DNA of 5,501 bases from assembly GCA_949288625.1 (NCBI GenBank), contig CASEKZ010000018.1:1-5501 (forward strand), given 5' to 3'. The notes under the pieces were generated by a model that saw only the letters and a list, made by a program, of their open reading frames with translations, was not told the origin of the DNA and made no database searches. The translations under genes and the position numbers were made by a program. This document shows positions 1-5,501 of the stretch, piece by piece. Positions within the stretch are counted from its first letter, which is position 1; every line of letters begins with the position of its first letter. The DNA is from an uncultured bacterium (GTDB lineage: Bacteria; Bacillota_I; Bacilli_A; RF39; UBA660).

Positions 1-42
1 TAAAGTTTATTTATGTTTTGTTTTCCATAATTGATAAAAATA

Positions 43-71
43 TTGACCGGGGTGGGGGTATATGATATTAT
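43..71 (+). promoter_or_regulatory. Promoter of the TasA-like gene pair (extended -10)
   Basis: The -35 hexamer TTGACC lies at 43-48 and the -10 TATTAT at 66-71, 17 bp apart, with a TG at 63-64 making it an extended -10. This is a near-consensus vegetative sigma-70/SigA promoter. Transcription would start near 78, leaving a leader of about 25 bases that includes the GGAGGT ribosome binding site at 93-98. The spacer carries a G-rich run at 49-58 (two G tracts split by one T), which is odd in such AT-rich DNA and may be a regulator site or affect melting. No terminator lies between the two downstream genes, so this promoter probably serves both. Confidence 0.75.
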
Positions 72-103
72 AAACATGTAAAAAATAGTAGTGGAGGTAA
101 CTT

Positions 104-775
104 ATGAACAAGAAAAAAGGAATAATAATAGGAGTAGTTTTGTTTGTCTTGGCGGTAGTAGTAGGCTATGCATTATTTTCAGATACACTAACAATAAATG
201 GAACTGCAACGGCAAAGGGTAAGTTTGACATGGAAATATCAAGTGCACAAATAACTAGTGAGGTTGGTTCAACTGGAGCAACTGCACAGGTAAGTAGTGA
301 TAAAAACACTTTAACGATTGACATACCCAAACTAGAATATCCAGGGGCATATGTAGAAGTTACATATAAAATAAAAAACGCAGGGACTATTCCAGCTTTA
401 TATGATAGTTATGATATAACTGGTGAAACGGATAGAATAAAATCTCAGTTTAATATAATACATATGTTTTATGAACCAGAAGATGAAACAACGGAAACAA
501 TAAGGATATACTGGGATTCTAATAACAATACGGAAGAAGAGGAAAGTACAACAATTACATTTAAGTTAAACTATGTTCAAACTAATGATAAAGAAAGTGC
601 TTGTGCTAATTTGTTAGAAAAAGCAAAAATGGTAGAAGAATGTAGTGCATATTTAAGGCCAGAATCAGATTGCCCTATAAATAACTTTGATTTAAATCAT
701 GATGGTTTTGTTGATTTTTCAGATACAACTTTTTGGGAGGAAGGCGCCATCAGAATTGGATGTCAATTAAATTAG
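104..775 (+). CDS. TasA/camelysin (CalY)-like secreted protein with C-terminal dockerin/EF-hand-like module
   Basis: Seen: 223 residues; lysine-rich N-terminus (residues 2-5), a hydrophobic segment at about 7-24, then the GYALFSDTLT stretch followed by a GTATAKGKFD-type segment. This matches the SipW-dependent signal peptide class of TasA and camelysin proteins. Residues 40-160 look like a beta-rich TasA-type domain, with a YPG turn (79-81) and a NAGTIPA strand (92-98). Residues about 163-223 are an extra piece that the downstream paralogue lacks. It holds four cysteines (167, 180, 190, 220) and a calcium-loop pattern with D196, N198, D200, G201 and D207, as in a dockerin or EF-hand repeat. 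Known: TasA/CalY proteins are exported by Sec, cleaved by SipW and can form surface fibres or act as metalloproteases. Inferred: an exported surface protein whose tail binds calcium or a partner. The start is fixed by GGAGGT at 93-98, five bases before the ATG. No SipW gene is in the window. The family call is fairly sure; the precise role is unknown. Confidence 0.75.
   Translation: MNKKKGIIIGVVLFVLAVVVGYALFSDTLTINGTATAKGKFDMEISSAQITSEVGSTGATAQVSSDKNTLTIDIPKLEYPGAYVEVTYKIKNAGTIPALYDSYDITGETDRIKSQFNIIHMFYEPEDETTETIRIYWDSNNNTEEEESTTITFKLNYVQTNDKESACANLLEKAKMVEECSAYLRPESDCPINNFDLNHDGFVDFSDTTFWEEGAIRIGCQLN
689..724 (+). other. Dockerin/EF-hand-like calcium-binding loop (coding)
   Basis: These codons encode residues 196-207 of the first TasA-like protein. 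Positions 1, 3, 5, 6, 8, 9 and 12 of the loop are D, N, D, G, V, D and D, which fits the DxNxDGxVxxxD pattern of dockerin type I repeats and EF-hand loops. Only one copy is present, whereas classical dockerins carry two. The following segment is a weak match to the usual F-helix. Calcium binding is therefore inferred from the loop alone. Confidence 0.6.
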
Positions 776-818
776 AAACAAGATATAATTAGAAATGTAT
801 AAGAGATGGAGCAGTAAG

Positions 819-1468
819 ATGAATAGGAAAAAAGTAATCATAATAGGAACACTATTTTTAGCATTAGTAATGGTAGTGGGCTATGCACTATTTAGTGATA
901 CTTTAACAATTGATGGAGCAGTAACGGCAGAAGGTAATTTTGAACTTACAACTATGTGCGACGATAATGTGGCTCAAGCTTTAGGAGTTAATGCTCAACA
1001 GGAATATGGTAGCATAACAAATTCAAACATAAGTTGTTCTGACAAAAATGTTAGCGTTAGTGCTACATTAGGGTATCCTGGTTCTTATAAATATTACCGG
1101 GTTAAGGTAACTAATACTGGCACGATACCGCTAAATTAGAAAAGATTGTAGAACTTAATGATCCGGATTATTATACGTTTTCTAAGGAATTTAATCCTGG
1201 AGCAATAGAAAATTGCGAAGAAACTGGTGATAATAAGGTTTGTGCAAGACTTTTTTCAAGTTTAACTTGGCTTGATGATTATGCATCTACCGATGATGAT
1301 ATGCTTGATTTTTCATGGTATCAGGAACAATTAGATGCGGTACTTGATCCAGGCGAAACTGCTTATTTTTATATTCTTCTTGAATGGCTTTCCTCTTCCA
1401 ATACTCAAGGTGAAGAATTGGTAGCAACTTTAAATGCTGAAATAACGTGGAATCAGATAACCAACTAA
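819..1468 (+). pseudogene. Frameshifted TasA/camelysin-like secreted protein (paralogue of the upstream gene)
   Basis: Seen: the reading frame from ATG 819 runs to a TAG at 1137-1139 (106 residues), and the coherent remainder continues in the -1 frame to TAA 1466-1468. Adding one G at about 1130 restores GTIPAKLEK, the same GTIPA strand found in the upstream gene, and gives a 216-residue protein. The rebuilt product has the SipW-type signal segment (GYALFSDTLT at 21-30), a YPG turn (86-88), an LDPGETAYFY strand (176-185), a TLNAEITW strand (204-211) near the end, and cysteines at 47, 73, 133 and 142. The start at 819 is preferred over an in-frame ATG at 795: GGAG at 808-811 is seven bases upstream, and MNRKK aligns with MNKKK of the paralogue. 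It is probably cotranscribed with the first gene, as only 43 bases without a hairpin separate them. The truncated product would lack about half of the beta domain. A sequencing or assembly error, a real mutation, or (less likely, with no canonical slippery heptamer) recoding could explain it. Confidence 0.8.
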
Positions 1469-1497
1469 CACTTATTAGTTGGTTTGTTTTTGTGTTT
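1459..1497 (+). terminator. Rho-independent terminator of the TasA-like pair
   Basis: A perfect 10 bp stem pairs AACCAACTAA (1459-1468) with TTAGTTGGTT (1475-1484) around a six-base loop, followed by a T-rich tail (1485-1497). The left arm contains the TAA stop codon of the frameshifted paralogue. This supports reading that gene through to 1468 as the original end of the unit. The tail overlaps the -35 region of the lspA promoter. Confidence 0.85.
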
Positions 1498-1512
1498 ATT
1501 ATATGCTATAAT
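1484..1512 (+). promoter_or_regulatory. Promoter of lspA (extended -10)
   Basis: A consensus TATAAT lies at 1507-1512, preceded by TG at 1504-1505, giving the strong extended -10 TGCTATAAT. A weaker -35 TTGTTT at 1484-1489 sits 17 bp upstream, inside the T tail of the preceding terminator. Transcription would begin near 1519, at the edge of the lspA ribosome binding site, so the leader would be only about ten bases long. Confidence 0.7.
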
Positions 1513-1528
1513 TTAAAAGGTGATAAGA

Positions 1529-2002
1529 TTGAAAATGAAAATAACTATAATTGCATTGGTTACTTTTTTTATTGATCAAATAATAAAATTTTTAGCGGTT
1601 AAATATCTTACTATTTTAAACGTTATTCCAAACGTATTGTCTTTTGTTTATGCAGAAAATAAAGGCGTTGCTTTTAGTATGCTTTGGGGTAATAGATGGT
1701 TTATAGTTTTTTTATCTTTGTTATTGTTATTATTTTTAATTGGTTTTATAAAGAAAGAATATGTTAATTATGATAAAAATGTTGCTTTAAAAAATATTAT
1801 GTTTGGTTTTTTAATAGGAGGAATTTTAGGAAACTTATTTGATCGTGTTTTTAGGGGGTTTGTTGTTGATTATTTATCTATTAGTTTGTTTGGGTATTCA
1901 TTTCCGATTTTTAACTTGGCGGATGTTTTAATAACTATTGGGGTTATTCTTATGGTAATATGTTCTATATTAGATGATAAAAGGAAAAAACACGTTGTTT
2001 AA
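1529..2002 (+). CDS. lspA: Lipoprotein signal peptidase (signal peptidase II)
   Basis: This membrane aspartyl protease removes signal peptides from prolipoproteins after lipidation by Lgt. All the family blocks are visible: DQIIKF near the N-terminus, NKGVAFS, the GNLFDR...GFVVDY block, and FNLAD. The catalytic aspartates are those of VVD and NLAD (residues 114 and 132 from the TTG start). Four hydrophobic helices are apparent, at about 4-24, 56-73, 88-105 and 128-149. The 157-residue length is normal. I chose TTG at 1529 because AAAGGTGAT (1516-1524) is well placed for it; an in-frame GTG at 1520 overlaps that ribosome binding site, and ATG 1535 is the other option. It is followed after 74 bases by the rluD-type gene, the usual Firmicutes neighbour. 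The upstream TasA-like proteins have no lipobox, so they are not its substrates. Confidence 0.95.
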   Translation: MKMKITIIALVTFFIDQIIKFLAVKYLTILNVIPNVLSFVYAENKGVAFSMLWGNRWFIVFLSLLLLLFLIGFIKKEYVNYDKNVALKNIMFGFLIGGILGNLFDRVFRGFVVDYLSISLFGYSFPIFNLADVLITIGVILMVICSILDDKRKKHVV

Positions 2003-2033
2003 TTAATGTTGATTTTTTAAAATGGTGTAATTA

Positions 2034-2042
2034 TGATATAAT
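2034..2042 (+). promoter_or_regulatory. Possible internal promoter before the pseudouridine synthase gene (extended -10)
   Basis: TGATATAAT at 2034-2042 combines a consensus -10 (2037-2042) with the extended TG. No good -35 lies at the usual distance: the region 17 bp upstream is just a T tract, and TTGATT at 2009-2014 is 22 bp away. No convincing terminator separates it from lspA, so it would add to read-through rather than replace it. Confidence 0.5.
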
Positions 2043-2076
2043 ACTATTTAATGGATTGTGAAGGGAAGTTCTTTGT

Positions 2077-2973
2077 ATGAAATTTATTATAGATAAAGAT
2101 GATTGTTGTAGGTTAGATAAATTTTTATTTAGTAAGCTTAATATATCAAGAAGTAAAGTACAGGAAATGATAAAGCAAAAATTGATAATGGTAAATAATA
2201 AATTTGTAAAAAGCGGATATTTTTTAAAAAGTGGTGATGAGGTTGATGTGATTGGAAAGTTAAAAGTAGAAACAACTGCGAAACCAGAAAAGATAGATTT
2301 GGATGTAATATATGAAGATGATGATATAATGATTATTAATAAACCAAGTGGTATGGTTGTTCATCCGGCGGCGGGGAACTTTACTGGTACCCTTGTTAAT
2401 GGACTTTTATATCGCACTAAAAACCTTAGTAATTCTAATGATAACTTAAGGCCAGGCATAGTACACCGAATTGATAAAGATACTTCTGGACTTTTAGTTG
2501 TTGCTAAAAATGATTATGCTCATGATGCGTTGGCTAAACAGCTTAAGGATAAAACGTTATCAAGAACGTACGTTGCCCTAGTTAGTGGAAGGATAAATCA
2601 TGATACTGGGTGTATTGATGCACCAATCGGAAGAGATCCTTTTGATAGAAAAAAAATGTGTGTGACGGACGTAAATGCCAAAGATGCTGTTACTAATTTT
2701 AAGGTTTTGGAGCGTTATAAAACAAGTACTTTGTTAGAAGTTAAACTTCAAACGGGAAGGACGCACCAAATAAGAGTTCACATGAAGTATATAAATCATC
2801 CTATAATAAATGATCCGGTTTATGGTAATTCTAAGAACACAACTTCATTTGGGCAAATGCTTCATGCAAAGGAACTAAGTTTTATTCATCCGGTAACAAA
2901 AGAAAAGATGACTTTTACTTGTCCTGTACCAAAGGAATTTAATGATATATTAGAAGAATATAAGAAGAAATAG
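2077..2973 (+). CDS. rluD: RluA/RluD-family 23S rRNA pseudouridine synthase
   Basis: This enzyme converts uridines of 23S rRNA to pseudouridine; RluD itself modifies helix 69 (positions 1911, 1915 and 1917 in E. coli). The Bacillus member next to lspA is named ylyB. Residues about 10-58 form an S4 RNA-binding domain (RLDKFL, then SRSKVQEMI). The catalytic domain follows from about 75, with INKPSGMVVHPAAGN (88-101), the catalytic block HRIDKDTSGLLVVAKN (130-145) in which D133 is the nucleophilic aspartate, and TGRTHQIRVHMKYINHPI (226-243). The 298-residue length is typical and all key residues are intact. AAGGGA at 2061-2066 serves as the ribosome binding site. It shares the lspA unit and its stop codon lies within the ribosome binding site of the next gene. 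The family is certain; the exact target uridines are inferred from the neighbourhood. Confidence 0.93.
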   Translation: MKFIIDKDDCCRLDKFLFSKLNISRSKVQEMIKQKLIMVNNKFVKSGYFLKSGDEVDVIGKLKVETTAKPEKIDLDVIYEDDDIMIINKPSGMVVHPAAGNFTGTLVNGLLYRTKNLSNSNDNLRPGIVHRIDKDTSGLLVVAKNDYAHDALAKQLKDKTLSRTYVALVSGRINHDTGCIDAPIGRDPFDRKKMCVTDVNAKDAVTNFKVLERYKTSTLLEVKLQTGRTHQIRVHMKYINHPIINDPVYGNSKNTTSFGQMLHAKELSFIHPVTKEKMTFTCPVPKEFNDILEEYKKK

Positions 2974-2983
2974 GAGATTATTT

Positions 2984-4120
2984 ATGAAAACATCAAGAGA
3001 AAAAAAAGATTTATTAGTAATGAAACTCCTTCATTATTTTATAACGGATAGAAACTACAATCCAGTTGTTGTTCATGGGATTCAAAATGAGATTTGGCTT
3101 GAAAACATGGATAGTGATTTTAGAATTGTTAGAATAGTTATGAATTATATTCATAATGAAGAACAATTAGAATTTGATAATTTTAAAGTTTCTAAATTGG
3201 TAAAGCAAATAAAATTAAAAACGTTTACGTTTAAGATGAAGGTTTTAACGCTTTATTTAGATTTGAATGAAGATGTAAAGCTTAGTAATACTAAAATTAA
3301 TTTTCAAGTTAGAGTAAAAAATGAAAACTCATTAAAAAAAGATAAAATGATATTACAGTATTTTAATGATATGCCACAAAAATTAAAGTTTACTGAAGAA
3401 GGTGCTTTATTATATCAAAAAATAAATAATGATATAATAAAGAAAAATTTAGATAAGAGTGAAAAAATAAATGATTTATTTAGACCAAAATCAACGATTG
3501 TGACGAATGTTTTAATCACAATAATGACGATTATTATGGTTTTAATGTATTTATTGGCGGAAGGATCTACAAGTATAAAAACCTTGTTTGAATTTGGTGC
3601 TTTAGTTAAAGATGGGAACCCATTAAGATTATTTAGTAGTATTTTTCTTCATATTGGTGTTGTTCATTTTTTAATGAACATGTGGGCTTTAAAACTTCTA
3701 GGAACTCAAACAGAAAGATTTTATGGGCATGGAAAAACGTTATTAATTTTTATTTATAGTGGTATCATAGGCAATTTACTTTCACTAATTTTAATGGAAG
3801 ATAACGTTATTTCTGCTGGGGCATCTGGAGCAATATTTGGTCTTATGGGAGCAATTTTATACTTTGCTATTAATCAAAGAACTTATATGGCTGAGGCTTT
3901 AAGAAGGGAAATTCTTCCAGTTATAATATTAAACATTTTATTGGGCTTTATGGTACCTGGTATAAACATATATGCACATATCGGCGGGCTTATTGCTGGA
4001 ATGCTTATTTCAGTAGCGCTAGGTATAAAATATAAGAGCACTAAATTTGAAAGAATAAATGGTTTTGTGTGTTCGGTAATATTGGTTTTAATACTTGGCT
4101 ATTTAGCATACTTTATGTAG
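2984..4120 (+). CDS. Rhomboid family intramembrane serine protease, GluP/YqgP-like
   Basis: This is an integral membrane protease that cuts substrates within the bilayer. Residues 1-170 form a charged cytosolic domain with no membrane segment, resembling in size and position the N-terminal domain of B. subtilis GluP (YqgP). Seven hydrophobic segments follow, at about 171-192, 214-240, 251-271, 277-297, 307-322, 328-348 and 359-377. The rhomboid hallmarks are complete: H223 and H228 with MN (231-232) in the second helix, the GASG motif with nucleophile S281, and AHIGG with catalytic H332. Catalytic activity is therefore expected. Unlike GluP (507 residues) it lacks the C-terminal TPR region, giving 378 residues. 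The ribosome binding site AGGAG (2972-2976) overlaps the previous stop codon, so translation is probably coupled to the pseudouridine synthase gene. Substrates are unknown; GluP is linked to membrane protein quality control and magnesium transporter turnover. Confidence 0.92.
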   Translation: MKTSREKKDLLVMKLLHYFITDRNYNPVVVHGIQNEIWLENMDSDFRIVRIVMNYIHNEEQLEFDNFKVSKLVKQIKLKTFTFKMKVLTLYLDLNEDVKLSNTKINFQVRVKNENSLKKDKMILQYFNDMPQKLKFTEEGALLYQKINNDIIKKNLDKSEKINDLFRPKSTIVTNVLITIMTIIMVLMYLLAEGSTSIKTLFEFGALVKDGNPLRLFSSIFLHIGVVHFLMNMWALKLLGTQTERFYGHGKTLLIFIYSGIIGNLLSLILMEDNVISAGASGAIFGLMGAILYFAINQRTYMAEALRREILPVIILNILLGFMVPGINIYAHIGGLIAGMLISVALGIKYKSTKFERINGFVCSVILVLILGYLAYFM

Positions 4121-4131
4121 GAGATATTAAT

Positions 4132-5370
4132 ATGATAGTGTTTAGAGTTATAAGTTTAACGCTTATTTTAATTGGTGTTTTTATGTCTGTTTTTGTTACC
4201 ATCATGGCAAGGAAAAATAATAATAAGCCTAAAAAAAGAAAAGATGGACATAATTTTTGTGTGCTTATACCCGCAAGGTACGAATCAAGGGTTATAGAAG
4301 GACTATTAAAAAGTATCAAAAACCAAACGTATAAAATTAACATGAGTGATGTTTATGTGGTAATAGAATCAAAAAAAGATGAAACATTTAATATTTGTAA
4401 AAAGCATGGTGCAACCGTGTTTGTAAGAAAAAAACTTCATCTAAAAAGAAAGGGATATGCTTTAGATGAGGTTGTAAAACATATTTTGTCATTAAATAAA
4501 AATTATGATGCATATTTTATTTTTGATGCTGATAACGTTTTGGATGAGAATTACTTTAAAAACATGATTCCTGTGTTTGATATGGGCTATGATTTAGCTA
4601 CTGGTTATCGTAATTGCAAAAACGGCAATGATAGTGTTGTTGCGGCTGCCTCTACTTTAACTTTTTCTTTAGTTAATGAGGTGTTTAATGAAAGTAAGAA
4701 CCGAAAAACAAGAAATATTACTTTTTCCGGTACGGGTTTTTATATAAGGGGATATTTAATTGAAAAATGGCATGGTTATCCGTTTCATAGCCTAACGGAA
4801 GATTATGAGCTAAGTTCATACGCGACTCTTAATAATCTAACCACTTATTACAACACCAAATCTATATTTTATGATGAGCAACCACTTAAGTTTAAAAATA
4901 CCATAAATCAAAGGATTAGATGGATTAGAGGATATTTTGACGTTAGAAGAATGTACCAAAAAAAAATGATTTTATCACTTGATAAAAATGATAAAAACTT
5001 TGGTTCTAAGTTAGATGAATCGTTTGGAATAATTCCATACATATTTATGGTTTTAGGTCTTTTGGTTTGGTTTTTATCAATTGTGTTTTTAATCGTGTAT
5101 AACTTGTTTTTAAATAAAGAAGTTTTAAAAACTCATGTCTTTGAGTTGGTATTATATTTTTTAATCTTGTATTTTTCTTTACTTGTTATGACTTTAACCA
5201 TTGTTATTATAGAAGGAAATAAAATTGATTTAAGCTTGAAAACGAAAATAAAAGTGTTATTTTATAATCCTATTTTTATGATAAGTTACGTTCCGTGTGC
5301 TTTTAAAGCACTAACTGCTAAAGAAGTTAAGTGGATTAAAGTTGAACATGGAAAAAAATTAAAAAAATAA
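4132..5370 (+). CDS. Membrane-bound family 2 glycosyltransferase (QxxRW type)
   Basis: Seen: 412 residues. An N-terminal membrane helix (about 4-25) is followed by a cytosolic GT-A domain with CVLIPARYESRVIEGLLKSI (43-62), the metal-binding DAD in FIFDADN (129-135), FSGTGFYIRG (198-207), TED (222-224, the likely catalytic base region) and QRIRW (260-264). Three hydrophobic segments follow, at about 301-323, 337-360 and 377-393. Known: DxD, TED and QxxRW together mark inverting GT2 enzymes of the cellulose/hyaluronan synthase or glycolipid synthase type. Inferred: it makes a surface polysaccharide or glycolipid from a nucleotide sugar; donor and acceptor cannot be told from sequence. ATG 4132 is preferred because AGGAGA (4119-4124) is seven bases upstream; an in-frame ATG at 4069 lies inside the rhomboid gene and has no good site. 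The rhomboid stop codon is part of this ribosome binding site. The gene ends its unit, followed by a terminator. Confidence 0.88.
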   Translation: MIVFRVISLTLILIGVFMSVFVTIMARKNNNKPKKRKDGHNFCVLIPARYESRVIEGLLKSIKNQTYKINMSDVYVVIESKKDETFNICKKHGATVFVRKKLHLKRKGYALDEVVKHILSLNKNYDAYFIFDADNVLDENYFKNMIPVFDMGYDLATGYRNCKNGNDSVVAAASTLTFSLVNEVFNESKNRKTRNITFSGTGFYIRGYLIEKWHGYPFHSLTEDYELSSYATLNNLTTYYNTKSIFYDEQPLKFKNTINQRIRWIRGYFDVRRMYQKKMILSLDKNDKNFGSKLDESFGIIPYIFMVLGLLVWFLSIVFLIVYNLFLNKEVLKTHVFELVLYFLILYFSLLVMTLTIVIIEGNKIDLSLKTKIKVLFYNPIFMISYVPCAFKALTAKEVKWIKVEHGKKLKK

Positions 5371-5409
5371 GTAAATAACAAAAAAAGAGAAATGGTAAAA
5401 AAGAAGATG

Positions 5410-5450
5410 AAAAAAAGCAATTTTGATCTAAGATCAAGATGCTTTTTTTG
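5410..5450 (+). terminator. Rho-independent terminator after the glycosyltransferase
   Basis: A long hairpin pairs AAAAAAAGCA (5410-5419) with TGCTTTTTTT (5440-5449), and TTGATC (5423-5428) with GATCAA (5432-5437), with a three-base TAA loop and a small internal mismatch between the two stem parts. A run of seven T closes it. Because a matching A tract lies on the left, it could also work on the opposite strand. It marks the end of the lspA-to-glycosyltransferase unit. Confidence 0.88.
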
Positions 5451-5501
5451 TGATTAAAAGAAAGAAAAAAAGTAAAAAATGAAGTTTGCAAAGGGATTTA
5501 A

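Noticed and set aside
1..42. Possible end of an upstream gene (TAA at position 1)
   Set aside because: Three bases of a possible stop codon cannot support a gene; the stretch to the promoter shows no hairpin or other signal.
1128..1139. Programmed -1 ribosomal frameshift at the break of the second TasA-like gene
   Set aside because: The bases before the stop do not form an X XXY YYZ slippery heptamer, I see no strong stimulatory hairpin just downstream, and a single missing G explains the break more simply.
1985..2020. Possible terminator between lspA and the pseudouridine synthase gene (A run, then T run)
   Set aside because: The arms pair poorly, with mismatches and no G/C core, so the A and T runs look like plain AT-rich sequence.
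4113..4343. A 76-codon open frame on the minus strand
   Set aside because: It lies antisense to the rhomboid end and the start of the glycosyltransferase, has no recognisable motif, and its hydrophobic composition mirrors the membrane-coding + strand.
5371..5409. Purine-rich stretch after the glycosyltransferase
   Set aside because: It is low-complexity A-rich DNA between a stop codon and the terminator, with no repeat unit or open frame of note.
5479..5501. An ATG followed by seven open codons running off the right edge (MKFAKGF)
   Set aside because: It could be the first codons of the next gene, but there is no ribosome binding site in the A-rich stretch before it and seven codons are too few to support a gene call.

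Overview
The window is very AT-rich. Its gene content (signal peptidase II, an RluD-type pseudouridine synthase, a GluP-like rhomboid, TasA/camelysin-like secreted proteins) and strong AGGAGGT-type ribosome binding sites point to a low-GC Gram-positive bacterium. An uncultured Bacilli or Mycoplasmatota-like gut lineage (RF39-type) is my best guess, but the window cannot prove it. Tryptophan is encoded by TGG and no gene needs TGA read as Trp, so the standard bacterial code applies rather than the Mycoplasma code. Every supported gene is on the + strand.

Region 1 (1-1500) is a two-gene unit for secreted fibre-type proteins. It starts at a good promoter (TTGACC, 17 bp, extended -10 TATTAT) with an unusual G-rich spacer, and ends at a clear hairpin terminator. 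The first gene (104-775) is an intact TasA/CalY-like protein with a SipW-type signal peptide and an added C-terminal module holding one dockerin/EF-hand-like calcium loop. The second (819-1468) is a paralogue with the same N-terminus, broken by one missing base inside the conserved GTIPA segment. Restoring a single G near 1130 gives a 216-residue protein matching its neighbour's fold.

Region 2 (1484-5450) holds lspA (signal peptidase II), an RluD/YlyB-type 23S rRNA pseudouridine synthase, a rhomboid protease with a cytosolic N-terminal domain, and a membrane-bound family 2 glycosyltransferase with the QxxRW motif. The lspA-rluD pairing is the familiar Firmicutes order. The rhomboid and glycosyltransferase are tightly coupled behind it, each with its ribosome binding site built on the preceding stop codon. 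The unit ends at a strong hairpin at 5410-5450.

Taken together, the window carries cell-surface biology: fibre-like secreted proteins, lipoprotein maturation, intramembrane proteolysis and surface glycan synthesis. A functional link between the TasA-like pair and the glycosyltransferase (as in a protein plus polysaccharide matrix) is only an inference, because they lie in separate transcription units. I see no CRISPR array, RNA gene, insertion sequence or phage gene. The most notable points are the calcium-loop module on the first TasA-like protein and the precise single-base lesion in the second.
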